Assembly: GCA_021826835.1 (NCBI GenBank)
Contig: JAKAYH010000127.1
Coordinates: forward strand, 1-6,725
Reading direction: 5' to 3'
From: Thermoplasmata archaeon
Lineage (GTDB): Archaea > Thermoplasmatota > Thermoplasmata > Thermoplasmatales > Thermoplasmataceae
DNA: 6,725 nucleotides
Position numbers and translations under genes: made by a program. Positions within the stretch are counted from its first letter, which is position 1. Every line of letters starts with the position of its first letter. The notes under the pieces are model-generated. The model had not been told where the DNA came from, searched no databases, and was given only the letters and a program-made list of their open reading frames with translations. Shown here one piece after another: positions 1-6,227 of the stretch.

Positions 1-1
1 T

Positions 2-2788
2 TATACAACCACAGCAACCACTTCTTCCTCTGCAACGGCTTCTTTTAAAGATGCTTACTTTTACCAAGGTTATAATTATAAGCTTGTTTTCTCTGTATCA
101 CCCAATACATTCAATTCTCCTTTTGTGACACTTTATAATTTAAATATTTCTGTTACCCCTTTATCTGATGTATACAATTACACATACAGTGTTGATTTTC
201 CAGCTTTGTTTGAACAAACATTCACATTCACAAATGTATATCACACAGGCTCATGTATTGAGGGGACAATATCATTCAATAATACAAGCTCGCCAATTTC
301 TTTCTCACAAAGTTATGATGTTGGTTACTTGGCCCTCCCCAAAGGTGATTATAAAATTGTTTTAAATTACAACTACTCGCAGTTAAGTATTCCAATCACC
401 GTCTCTGGTAAAGCCTCATATTCAGTACAGTTTGAGCTTTACAAAGTTGAAATCACGGTTTCATCTAATTACTCTATTTCTAGTGATGAATTATTTGTAG
501 AAGAGGCAGCTCTTAATCCATTCATTACATGTCAGAATACCTTGCCTATGCAGCTTAATGGAAACAATAGTTATGTGGCTTACCTGGGCAATGGCTCATA
601 TACTATTCTCTTGATAGTTCCGATAACATACACAGTAAATGGATATGCATACCAGGATTTATTTGCCTATGCTCTGGATCAGGATTTTCCGTTGTCCGGG
701 GCACCATTGTCCATAATGGCATCATCACCATCATTGACCACGCATCTGGTGACCTTTAGCGGAGTTTCTGATTCTATCGATATCTCACTGGAATACGAGC
801 AGTCTTATGCTTGTGGATTTACAAACGATCTTTTCTATAATTCAACATCTGGGACGATAAGTGAAAATATCACAACGCTGTCTGGGCCAGTTGTAATTGA
901 GGCAGATGTTGAGAACTCATCCCAGCTTTATAGTTACCGTTTGGCATTTTGTTTCGATTCGCCTTCAGGAGCTAATATTACGGTTCCATTACACAAAGTC
1001 TCTGTGGACGCAGTTGGAACGGTAGCAGGATCGAGCACAGAATTTGCTGCAACTGATCAGATTCATGGTAACTTTGGTATCTCATTATTTGGCAACCTGC
1101 AGGTAACATTTTTCAATATAGATAGTAATAATGCTACTTTTTACCTTCCTTCATCTGGATCGCAAATCCAGGTTAAAAACGACTATTCAAACTCAAATGG
1201 TTGTCTTTCTCAAACATTTACTGATAACATTACATCATCTACGCAAGAAGTTAATGCAGATTTCCTCACTCCCCACAACATTTCACTCTCACTTTCTCTC
1301 CAGAATGTTCCAATCGGGTCTTCACATTCAATCAGTATTTACGGTCAGGTTGGTAACATTTCATTTACGTCAACGTCCTATTCAACCGCTTTTATTTCAC
1401 CATATGCGAACGTTTCAGTGTACTTACACGTATACACTTGCTACTCTTTATCCCAAATATCATATTGCGATAGCTTTTATTCTGATATAAATACAAATTC
1501 TGCCTCTTTTACAATTTATCCTCTGTATTTACACACAATTGAGATAGCAAACCCTCTAATCAACGTCAAAGGGGACTATTTGTTCGACTTTGCGATAAGT
1601 TCGTCCAAGATAACAGATCTTAACTACCTTAACCAATACTCTCACTCAATATACAATGTTTCTTCGACTGAAATTACCGTTACTAATAGTACCGGAAAGG
1701 ATCTGAATTTAACGTTCCTTGCACAGAATGGAACATTCTATGCCTATACCATTTTTGCGAAGTTTTCTGGAACTTTTCAAATTGGCAGTATTTTTTCCCT
1801 GTCTTATTCGTTCTTATCAGTTGGAACCATTTCTCTGAATTCTACATCAGTCACATCAAATAAAATAAGTATTCCTGAAGTGACATTAGCCACTGTGACG
1901 ATCAATCAGAATGGCTTACCACTCCCCTCGTTATACAGTTACTTCAGTTCCACATCTGGTAATTACTTTGGTTTTGTATATGCTGAATCGTTTTATCCCG
2001 CTGACTTTTACTTGGGAGTTAAAAATGTCAGCTTGAATATAATTCTGCCAGTCTCTACCAGCGTTCAGGTTACAATGTACAGCGACACGCCATTTATTAT
2101 GTTCGACCCAGAATCCGAATCATGTTCTGTTTCGAATCATACAGACTATAAGACTGGCCTTGTTTTGCCCTCTGAGTATAAAGTTGCTAAAACTTACACG
2201 GTAAGTTTTGTTGAAACAGGCCTGCCTACCGGAACTTCCTGGTCCGTTACTTTTAATGGAACCACCAATGAATCTAGTACGAACACCATAACATTTACGG
2301 AAGCAAACGGCTCATATCAGTTCTCCATTGCTTCGATTTCCGGATATACAGTATCAACATCTTCTGGTACCATTATCGTCAATGGATCCTCGGTAAGCAA
2401 GGATATTACATTCACGCTTAAGTCTACAGTTACTAAATATCTGGTCTCTTTCGTTGAAACTGGTTTACCTTCCGGGACCTCATGGTCGGTCACTGTAGAC
2501 AGCATGACAAATAGTTCGACTGGTAATACAATAAGCTTCATGCTTCCTGACGGCAATTATTCATTTACGTCTTCAAACAACGCCAATTATTCTTTCTCCG
2601 GACCAACAACAGTGAAAGTGGATGGCTCCAGTGTAACAGTAAACCTTACCTTCTTTAAAACATCAAGCATAGTCCCGCCACCACATACTGGTTCCGTTTC
2701 TTTTTCATCAACTTTAATTTACGCTATAGCTGCTGTTGTCGTTATAGGGGTCATTGCTTTCGTATTCAGGGCAATCAGGAAGAAGTAG
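2..2788 (+). CDS. Large C-terminally anchored cell-surface protein, 5' end outside window
   Basis: The reading frame is open from base 2 to the TAG at 2786-2788, giving 928 visible residues. The GTG at 125 is only an internal codon, because 41 further sense codons precede it, so the gene is cut by the window edge and its signal peptide is not seen. The protein is rich in Ser, Thr, Asn and Tyr, with about thirty N-x-S/T sequons and eight scattered cysteines, which suits a glycosylated extracellular chain of beta-sandwich domains. Two tandem copies of a VSFVETGLPxGTSWSV module lie at residues 732-812 and 813-886, followed by a proline linker (VPPPH). A hydrophobic helix (about residues 905-922) ends in RAIRKK, so the C-terminus should be cytoplasmic and the bulk outside. 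The module is familiar from thermopsin-like and other archaeal surface proteins. The first 700 residues match nothing I recognise. No catalytic motif is visible; an adhesive or cell-envelope role is inference. Confidence 0.85.
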   Translation, partial: YTTTATTSSSATASFKDAYFYQGYNYKLVFSVSPNTFNSPFVTLYNLNISVTPLSDVYNYTYSVDFPALFEQTFTFTNVYHTGSCIEGTISFNNTSSPISFSQSYDVGYLALPKGDYKIVLNYNYSQLSIPITVSGKASYSVQFELYKVEITVSSNYSISSDELFVEEAALNPFITCQNTLPMQLNGNNSYVAYLGNGSYTILLIVPITYTVNGYAYQDLFAYALDQDFPLSGAPLSIMASSPSLTTHLVTFSGVSDSIDISLEYEQSYACGFTNDLFYNSTSGTISENITTLSGPVVIEADVENSSQLYSYRLAFCFDSPSGANITVPLHKVSVDAVGTVAGSSTEFAATDQIHGNFGISLFGNLQVTFFNIDSNNATFYLPSSGSQIQVKNDYSNSNGCLSQTFTDNITSSTQEVNADFLTPHNISLSLSLQNVPIGSSHSISIYGQVGNISFTSTSYSTAFISPYANVSVYLHVYTCYSLSQISYCDSFYSDINTNSASFTIYPLYLHTIEIANPLINVKGDYLFDFAISSSKITDLNYLNQYSHSIYNVSSTEITVTNSTGKDLNLTFLAQNGTFYAYTIFAKFSGTFQIGSIFSLSYSFLSVGTISLNSTSVTSNKISIPEVTLATVTINQNGLPLPSLYSYFSSTSGNYFGFVYAESFYPADFYLGVKNVSLNIILPVSTSVQVTMYSDTPFIMFDPESESCSVSNHTDYKTGLVLPSEYKVAKTYTVSFVETGLPTGTSWSVTFNGTTNESSTNTITFTEANGSYQFSIASISGYTVSTSSGTIIVNGSSVSKDITFTLKSTVTKYLVSFVETGLPSGTSWSVTVDSMTNSSTGNTISFMLPDGNYSFTSSNNANYSFSGPTTVKVDGSSVTVNLTFFKTSSIVPPPHTGSVSFSSTLIYAIAAVVVIGVIAFVFRAIRKK
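2195..2437 (+). repeat. Surface-protein module, copy 1 (VSFVETGLPTGTSWSV)
   Basis: This 81-codon unit starts YTVSFVETGLPTGTSWSVTF and ends before the YLVSF of the next copy. It follows the pattern aromatic strand, GLPxGTxW turn, Asn/Ser-rich stretch, then NGSYQFSI and a closing GSSVSKDITFTL strand, consistent with a small beta-sandwich domain. The fold is inferred from the alternating hydrophobic pattern. Confidence 0.8.
2438..2659 (+). repeat. Surface-protein module, copy 2 (VSFVETGLPSGTSWSV)
   Basis: This 74-codon unit directly abuts copy 1. It shares the VSFVETGLPxGTSWSVT core (16 of 17 residues identical), the DGNYSF strand (NGSYQF in copy 1) and the GSSVTVNLTF closing strand. It is seven codons shorter, the difference lying in the middle and end of the unit. 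Confidence 0.8.
2714..2767 (+). other. C-terminal transmembrane anchor of the surface protein
   Basis: Eighteen mostly aliphatic residues (LIYAIAAVVVIGVIAFVF) are followed by RAIRKK and the stop codon. The hydrophobic stretch with a basic tail is the usual membrane stop-transfer anchor. By the positive-inside rule the large N-terminal part faces outward. Confidence 0.85.
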
Positions 2789-2791
2789 ATC

Positions 2792-2815
2792 AAAAAGATA
2801 TCAAATATATATCAA
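2792..2815 (-). terminator. T-rich tract after the flavin reductase-like gene
   Basis: Read on the minus strand, the 28-bp convergent gap contains a TTTTT run (2792-2796) preceded by two TTGATAT repeats 11 bp apart. GATAT at 2797-2801 can also pair weakly with ATATC at 2809-2813. This is a plausible oligo-U terminator for the minus-strand gene. Confidence 0.3.
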
Positions 2816-2834
2816 TTTATTTCTTTATTCTTTC
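2812..2834 (+). terminator. T-rich tract after the surface-protein gene
   Basis: A T-rich run (tcaatttatttctttattcttt) begins about 24 bases past the stop codon and overlaps the 3' end of the convergent gene. Archaeal RNA polymerase commonly terminates at U-rich tracts without a strong hairpin. The call rests on composition and position only. Confidence 0.35.
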
Positions 2835-3347
2835 ACCAAGATGGAAAAATTTCCCTTGATGAAAGACTAATGGTCTTTTTTCGTCATCATAGTATCCTTC
2901 CAGCACTTTACCAACAAACGCTGCATGATCCCCCATTTTGAATTCGTCAATAACTTTGCATTCATAGTTTGAAATTGATCCGTCTACCAGCGGTGCTTTA
3001 ATGTATTTTGATGGGAAAGTCCGAAACTTACCTGTGGCAAACTTATCTGTATCCTTAAAGGAAAAATTTCCCGCGATGTGGGCAAGTTCCCCCTGTTGGT
3101 CCGAGCAGTAACTCAAGCCAAATTCCCCTGAATCTTTGATCAGATTATATGTTTCCCGTTCGTAGCCAACGAACAGGCCTATCAGAAAAGGCTCTATGGA
3201 TACTCTTATAGACCATTCTGCTGACATAACATTGACCTTATTCCCGCTGCTCGAGGTAACAAGAGCAACCGTCGTTGTCGTATAGTTCTGGGAAGTTTCA
3301 AAATCGGTTTTCCTCACGGGTCGTGATAGATCGGGATGACAAAACAC
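2817..3347 (-). CDS. Flavin reductase-like FMN-binding split-barrel protein
   Basis: This 176-residue protein belongs to the flavin reductase-like domain family (RutF / DIM6-NTAB type), soluble proteins that bind FMN and either reduce free flavin with NAD(P)H or carry flavin for electron transfer. Visible family features in order are a first strand TTTTVALVTS (23-32), NVMSAEW (39-45, the flavin-contact loop), RETYNLIKDSGEFGLSY (64-80), AGNFSFKDTDKF (92-103), GDHAAFVGKV (139-148) and a closing PLVFHQGKFFHLG (159-171). The length is normal for the family. The start is uncertain: the GTG at 3347 sits near the expected leaderless distance from a TATA-like box, but homology begins only near residue 12, and a second in-frame GTG at 3317 would give 166 residues. 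Neither has a Shine-Dalgarno. The gene is divergent from the RidA-family gene. The substrate and partner cannot be deduced from sequence. Confidence 0.85.
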   Translation of the reverse strand: MFCHPDLSRPVRKTDFETSQNYTTTTVALVTSSSGNKVNVMSAEWSIRVSIEPFLIGLFVGYERETYNLIKDSGEFGLSYCSDQQGELAHIAGNFSFKDTDKFATGKFRTFPSKYIKAPLVDGSISNYECKVIDEFKMGDHAAFVGKVLEGYYDDEKRPLVFHQGKFFHLGERIKK

Positions 3348-3363
3348 TTACGATCATTCTGCT

Positions 3364-3375
3364 AAATTTATTAAT
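3364..3375. promoter_or_regulatory. Shared bidirectional TATA-like box in the 49-bp divergent gap
   Basis: The block aaatttattaat reads TTTATTAA on the plus strand and TTAATAAA on the minus strand. Its centre (about 3370) is about 26 bases before the ATG at 3397 and about 24 bases before the GTG at 3347, which fits leaderless archaeal transcripts in both directions. No other AT-rich box is present in the gap, so one element, or two overlapping ones, probably serve both genes. Confidence 0.5.
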
Positions 3376-3396
3376 GGTATCAAATTACAGGAAATT

Positions 3397-3759
3397 ATGA
3401 AGGAGACAATTAATTTAAAAGATCTACCCAAAGGCGGACCGTATTCCCATGCTGTTGTAAATAACGGGGTTGTTTTTCTAGCTGGACAGACAGGCAATAT
3501 TCCTGGAAAGCAGTTGACCTTCAGAGAACAGTTCAATAATGCAATGGAAAAAATCAGTAAGATACTGGTAGCATCTGGATCATCTCTGGATAGGGTTCTA
3601 AAGATATCAGTCTTTCTTTCGAAACCCGAATTCTTTCAGGAAATGAATGATCTTTTCGGAAAACATTTCGGTAAGGATCCACCAGTAAGAACCACAATTG
3701 TAACAAATTTTACCAGTCCTGAAGTGCTTGTAGAACTGGATGTGACTGCCACCCAATAA
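3397..3759 (+). CDS. RidA (YjgF/YER057c/UK114) family enamine/imine deaminase
   Basis: The 120-residue protein is the normal length for this family of soluble trimers, which hydrolyse reactive 2-aminoacrylate-type enamines and imines released by PLP enzymes. Visible features are LPKGGPYSHAV (10-20), with Tyr16 at the active-site tyrosine position; FLAGQTGN (27-34), the family GQ turn; LDRVLKISVFL (64-74); and PPVRTTIV (95-102) followed by VELDVTA (112-118). Arg98 and Glu113 line up with E. coli RidA Arg105 and Glu120, the residues that bind the substrate carboxylate and activate water, so the deaminase site looks intact. This alignment is from memory. The ATG follows the TATA-like box at leaderless distance; a weak AGGA lies only four bases upstream. 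The divergent neighbour is a flavin reductase-like gene. Paralogous RidA subfamilies differ in substrate, so the exact role is open. Confidence 0.92.
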   Translation: MKETINLKDLPKGGPYSHAVVNNGVVFLAGQTGNIPGKQLTFREQFNNAMEKISKILVASGSSLDRVLKISVFLSKPEFFQEMNDLFGKHFGKDPPVRTTIVTNFTSPEVLVELDVTATQ

Positions 3760-3808
3760 GTAATTTATTACTATATTCTCTATTAAATAGCATAAAAAAT
3801 TCCATTTT
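3759..3808 (+). terminator. Weak hairpins and T-rich tract after the RidA-family gene
   Basis: AGTAAT (3759-3764) pairs with ATTACT (3767-3772) immediately after the stop codon. CTATT/AATAG (3780-3790) and AAAAT/ATTTT (3796-3808) form further short inverted repeats in AT-rich sequence. The stems are short, so this is a tentative terminator region. Confidence 0.3.
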
Positions 3809-3875
3809 CTGATCAATTGTTTGATTTAGATTCAGTGCCATTATTACACTCAATGCATATCGGCACATACATAAT

Positions 3876-3885
3876 TTGAAAATAT
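3876..3885 (+). promoter_or_regulatory. TATA-like promoter box for the MFS transporter
   Basis: The AT-rich block ttgaaaatat is centred about 26 bases before the ATG at 3907, the spacing expected for a leaderless archaeal start. A second AT-rich block (cataattt, 3870-3877) lies just upstream and would place the start of transcription about eight bases earlier. No Shine-Dalgarno precedes the ATG. Confidence 0.45.
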
Positions 3886-3906
3886 CACGCCGCATTATGG
3901 AAACAG

Positions 3907-5079
3907 ATGTTCAGGGGCTTCTCACCTGTTGATCGAAAGCTTACGATAACTGTCGCTTTCATTGAATCCTTGAGGTTGATGGGTATATTCATGATTCTAC
4001 CCGTTTTTACTCTGTATGGAGAAGAATTCACTAACTCTGGGTTACTGATTGGACTGGCATTCGGTTCCTATGCGCTTACCATGGCAATATTCCAGATACC
4101 ATTCGGTATCTTGGCAGACAGGATAGGAAGAAAGAAAACAATCGTTATAGGGTTAATTTTTTTTGTGATAGGAAACCTGATTTGTGTTCATCCAGTGAAC
4201 ATCTACATTCTTATATTTGGTCGGCTGGTTTCCGGGTCAGGTGCGATATCATCCGTTGGGACCTCATTGGTTCAGGCAAAAGTTCCACAGGAGAAGAGAA
4301 GCACCGCTATGGCAATCATCGGTATCCCGGTCGGCCTGTCCTTCCTTCTGGGAATTCTTCTGGGCCCTCTTTTATCAGGTTTCATAGGCATATCTTCAAT
4401 ATTTTTGATAGCCTCTGTATTGGGAATATTTGCAATTTTCCTTATATCGAACATGGATGAAAAAAGTGAACGTCAGGAAATTTTCAGGATCAGGGTGCCT
4501 GCGCGTAATCTGTTGCTAGGTTTGGCAGGCTTTATTGTTTCGCTGACAATGATGGAATTCTTCTTTTTCCTTCCAGTTTACCATAATTCTTTCCTGATTC
4601 ATGTATCATATCCGGAGGTAATCTTCCTTCCTGTGTTGATTGGAGGCCTCATAGCAATATTTGCTGCTGGAATCGCTGATCGGGGTCATTTGCGACCAAT
4701 AGCCACACTTGGTCTATTGCTTCTTTTGCTATCGATTCCATTGCTGTTTATTTTCGATCTATCGCTTCCAGGTTACTTTGAATCATTTTTTGCCTTCCTT
4801 GTTTATCTTACCGGTTATTCGATATATGAAATCACTTTCCCGTCGCTCGTTTCAAAATCGTCAAACCTGAATGCATACAGCACGAATTTCTCTGTTTTTA
4901 ATATGTTCCAGCATTCCGGTCAACTCGCTGGTTCATTGATAGCAGGTTTATTTATCGCTCAGGAGCTTTCAAGTAAACCATTAGTGGATCTATCACTTTT
5001 TATGATCTCCATGATAGGCGTGTCTATACTCTCCACATTGATTTATTTCCATTTTACTGAAGCACAATGGAAACAATAG
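3907..5079 (+). CDS. Major facilitator superfamily transporter, YajR-like exporter
   Basis: This 390-residue polytopic membrane protein has about twelve hydrophobic segments. The MFS motif A signature GILADRIGRK (67-76) sits in the loop after the second helix. A motif-C-like GILLGPLLSG (149-158) in helix 5 is the pattern found in proton-driven exporters. The N-terminal half resembles E. coli YajR from memory: SLRLMGIFMILPVFTLYG (21-38), FQIPFGILADRIGRK (62-76), and GRLVSGSGAIS with a following AMAIIGIP (105-141). YajR carries an extra C-terminal cytoplasmic ferredoxin-like domain of about 65 residues; here the chain stops soon after the last helix (TEAQWKQ), so that domain is absent. The cytoplasmic loop NMDEKSERQ to RVPARN (182-201) splits the two six-helix bundles. 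The start is the first in-frame ATG after the TATA-like box; an ATG at 3897 is out of frame. The substrate is unknown. Confidence 0.88.
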   Translation: MFRGFSPVDRKLTITVAFIESLRLMGIFMILPVFTLYGEEFTNSGLLIGLAFGSYALTMAIFQIPFGILADRIGRKKTIVIGLIFFVIGNLICVHPVNIYILIFGRLVSGSGAISSVGTSLVQAKVPQEKRSTAMAIIGIPVGLSFLLGILLGPLLSGFIGISSIFLIASVLGIFAIFLISNMDEKSERQEIFRIRVPARNLLLGLAGFIVSLTMMEFFFFLPVYHNSFLIHVSYPEVIFLPVLIGGLIAIFAAGIADRGHLRPIATLGLLLLLLSIPLLFIFDLSLPGYFESFFAFLVYLTGYSIYEITFPSLVSKSSNLNAYSTNFSVFNMFQHSGQLAGSLIAGLFIAQELSSKPLVDLSLFMISMIGVSILSTLIYFHFTEAQWKQ

Positions 5080-5099
5080 AAGCAGTAATCTCTGCTTCT
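5078..5099. terminator. Perfect 8-bp hairpin overlapping the transporter stop codon
   Basis: AGAAGCAG (5078-5085) and CTGCTTCT (5092-5099) are exact reverse complements around a six-base loop (TAATCT), and the stem begins within the TAG stop codon. No strong T-tract follows on the plus strand. On the minus strand the hairpin is preceded by a TTTTT run (5106-5110). It is likely part of the transcript-end region of the two convergent genes. Confidence 0.45.
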
Positions 5100-5125
5100 C
5101 AGATTCAAAAATCAAGGAGATTACT
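5084..5125. repeat. Perfect 9-bp inverted repeat overlapping the stop-codon hairpin
   Basis: AGTAATCTC (5084-5092) is the exact reverse complement of GAGATTACT (5117-5125), with 24 bases between. The left arm consists of the loop and inner stem bases of the 5078-5099 hairpin, so the two structures cannot form together. A smaller TAAGT/ACTTA hairpin (5126-5138) follows directly. Confidence 0.55.
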
Positions 5126-5167
5126 TAAGTCTCACTTAGATTATGATTTACCAGTCCTGAATATGGT

Positions 5168-6154
5168 TTAATTAAATTCTGTCAACATTTTATCAAGGTC
5201 CTTTCTGTTAAGATCAATTATTTTTGAAAAATAATCGAGCATTTTAACGGATGAGGAGAGATTGGATTTTGTCAATTGCTCTATGTTAATTCCAACTTTG
5301 ACCCTATTTTCAATCTTTTCAAGCGTTTCAAGGACGCCACTGTAAACATTCGCTGCATTTTGTATCGACCTGACTGTGGATGCAGATATACCTTCTTCTT
5401 CGAGAATAAAACTCTTGATCTTCTCCGGGAGATCCACGCCGAGAAAATCAAGTAGATTGAGATCCGCTGTACTTTTGAGTGGAGCAAAACTCAGTATTAT
5501 TGTTCCAGGATTCACATCCGCCTTCAGGCATTGTTTATCATATTCTATTATAAGATCGGATATCTGTTTGCTGTCAAACAACATCTGTGTGGTGAAGAAT
5601 TTGGCACCCGTCAGGGTTTTATAAAGCATTTTCTTTGCTTCATCTCTCCTTTCTGGGAGGCAGATGTTTCCAATGTTAACATGATTAATCACATGACTGG
5701 AAAGAAGATGATTGGCTGTTATATTTGCCTCTGAAACACTGGGCCCCGGATATTTATGGTGTCTGGTATTACCTCCAACAAAAATTATGTTTCTTATGCC
5801 AAGCGTGCTCGTTTCCTTCAGCCATGCAACGAAATCATCGTATGTTTCGATATGAACTACTACCTTATTCACAATTGCATCCACTTTAAGATCATCAGCA
5901 ATTCCCCTGGCCAGCATTCTTGTATATATGCTGTTGTACCTTGGTTTCCCCTCATGATTTTCCTCTATCAGCTCCGGCACGTTCACAGCATTTAGTCTTC
6001 TGATCGGGGATAGAACCTTGACAATTTCAGATCTCTTCATAGAAAGGTTTTTCAATATTTTTTCGTCATGGACAGAGTCACCTGTCTTATTGTCTCTTAT
6101 TGGAACTACAGTGAATATGAGTGGTCTTTTAGCCAGCGAGTCAGAAAGAATCAT
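5168..6154 (-). CDS. Divergent methylenetetrahydrofolate reductase-like TIM-barrel protein
   Basis: This 328-residue soluble protein resembles the MetF superfamily, which interconverts methylene- and methyl-tetrahydrofolate. Visible elements are IRNIIFVGGN (120-129), corresponding to the canonical ALRGD strand and loop; YPGPSVSEAN (135-144); IGNICLPERRDEAKKML (161-177); GAKFFTTQMLFD (183-194), with Gln190 at the folate-binding Gln position; and GTIILSFAPLKS (217-228). The last block recalls the short non-canonical mycobacterial MTHFR (PEILLSFGFVPK). Two canonical acids appear replaced: Glu of FEFFPP aligns with Thr15 in FTVVPI, and Asp of RGD with Asn129. The C-terminal 75 residues are helical and charged. 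The ATG has a good Shine-Dalgarno. It is convergent with the exporter gene, and no folate or methionine gene adjoins it. Family membership is fairly secure; the reaction is not, and it could act on another one-carbon carrier. Confidence 0.7.
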   Translation of the reverse strand: MILSDSLAKRPLIFTVVPIRDNKTGDSVHDEKILKNLSMKRSEIVKVLSPIRRLNAVNVPELIEENHEGKPRYNSIYTRMLARGIADDLKVDAIVNKVVVHIETYDDFVAWLKETSTLGIRNIIFVGGNTRHHKYPGPSVSEANITANHLLSSHVINHVNIGNICLPERRDEAKKMLYKTLTGAKFFTTQMLFDSKQISDLIIEYDKQCLKADVNPGTIILSFAPLKSTADLNLLDFLGVDLPEKIKSFILEEEGISASTVRSIQNAANVYSGVLETLEKIENRVKVGINIEQLTKSNLSSSVKMLDYFSKIIDLNRKDLDKMLTEFN

Positions 6155-6161
6155 CTAATTG

Positions 6162-6168
6162 CTCCTTT
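6162..6168 (-). promoter_or_regulatory. Strong Shine-Dalgarno for the MTHFR-like gene
   Basis: On the minus strand AAAGGAG stands seven bases before the ATG at 6152-6154. This fixes the start and implies a 5' leader on the mRNA, unlike the leaderless-looking starts of the RidA-family and transporter genes in this window. Confidence 0.75.
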
Positions 6169-6171
6169 AAC

Positions 6172-6227
6172 CAATACTATGGTCAATTGCGAATCAATAC
6201 TTTTTGTTTGCGCAAATCATGGTATTG
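6172..6227. promoter_or_regulatory. Palindrome and repeated half-sites upstream of the MTHFR-like gene
   Basis: The perfect 10-bp palindrome TTTGCGCAAA (6207-6216) lies about 53 bp before the start codon. A TTGCG core recurs on the same strand at 6187-6191 and 6208-6212, 21 bp apart (two helical turns). Flanking arms CAATACTATG (6172-6181) and CATGGTATTG (6218-6227) form an inverted repeat with one mismatch. The arrangement looks like a regulator binding region, but no regulator gene is in view. Confidence 0.4.

Noticed and set aside
125..127. GTG as the start of the large surface protein
   Set aside because: The frame stays open for 41 codons back to the window edge and the composition is continuous, with no signal peptide after the GTG. 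It is an internal valine of a gene cut by the edge.
2317..2556. Minus-strand 79-codon ORF inside the repeat modules
   Set aside because: It lies wholly antisense to strongly conserved repeat coding sequence and has no promoter or ribosome site; the openness comes from the codon pattern of the real gene.
2817..3759. A complete Rut-type pyrimidine degradation locus
   Set aside because: Only the RutF-like and RutC-like families are present, in divergent orientation. RutA, RutB, RutD and RutE counterparts are missing, and both families have many unrelated roles.
3607..3895. Overlapping minus-strand ORFs across the RidA-family end and the following gap
   Set aside because: Their translations look random, they run antisense to the conserved RidA C-terminus, and no start signal supports them.
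4182..4460. 92-codon plus-strand ORF inside the transporter
   Set aside because: It overlaps core transmembrane coding sequence in another frame and its translation has no recognisable protein character.
5078..5138. CRISPR or transposon end signals from the repeats between convergent genes
   Set aside because: The repeats are short inverted pairs with no regular direct spacing, no flanking transposase and no target-site duplication.
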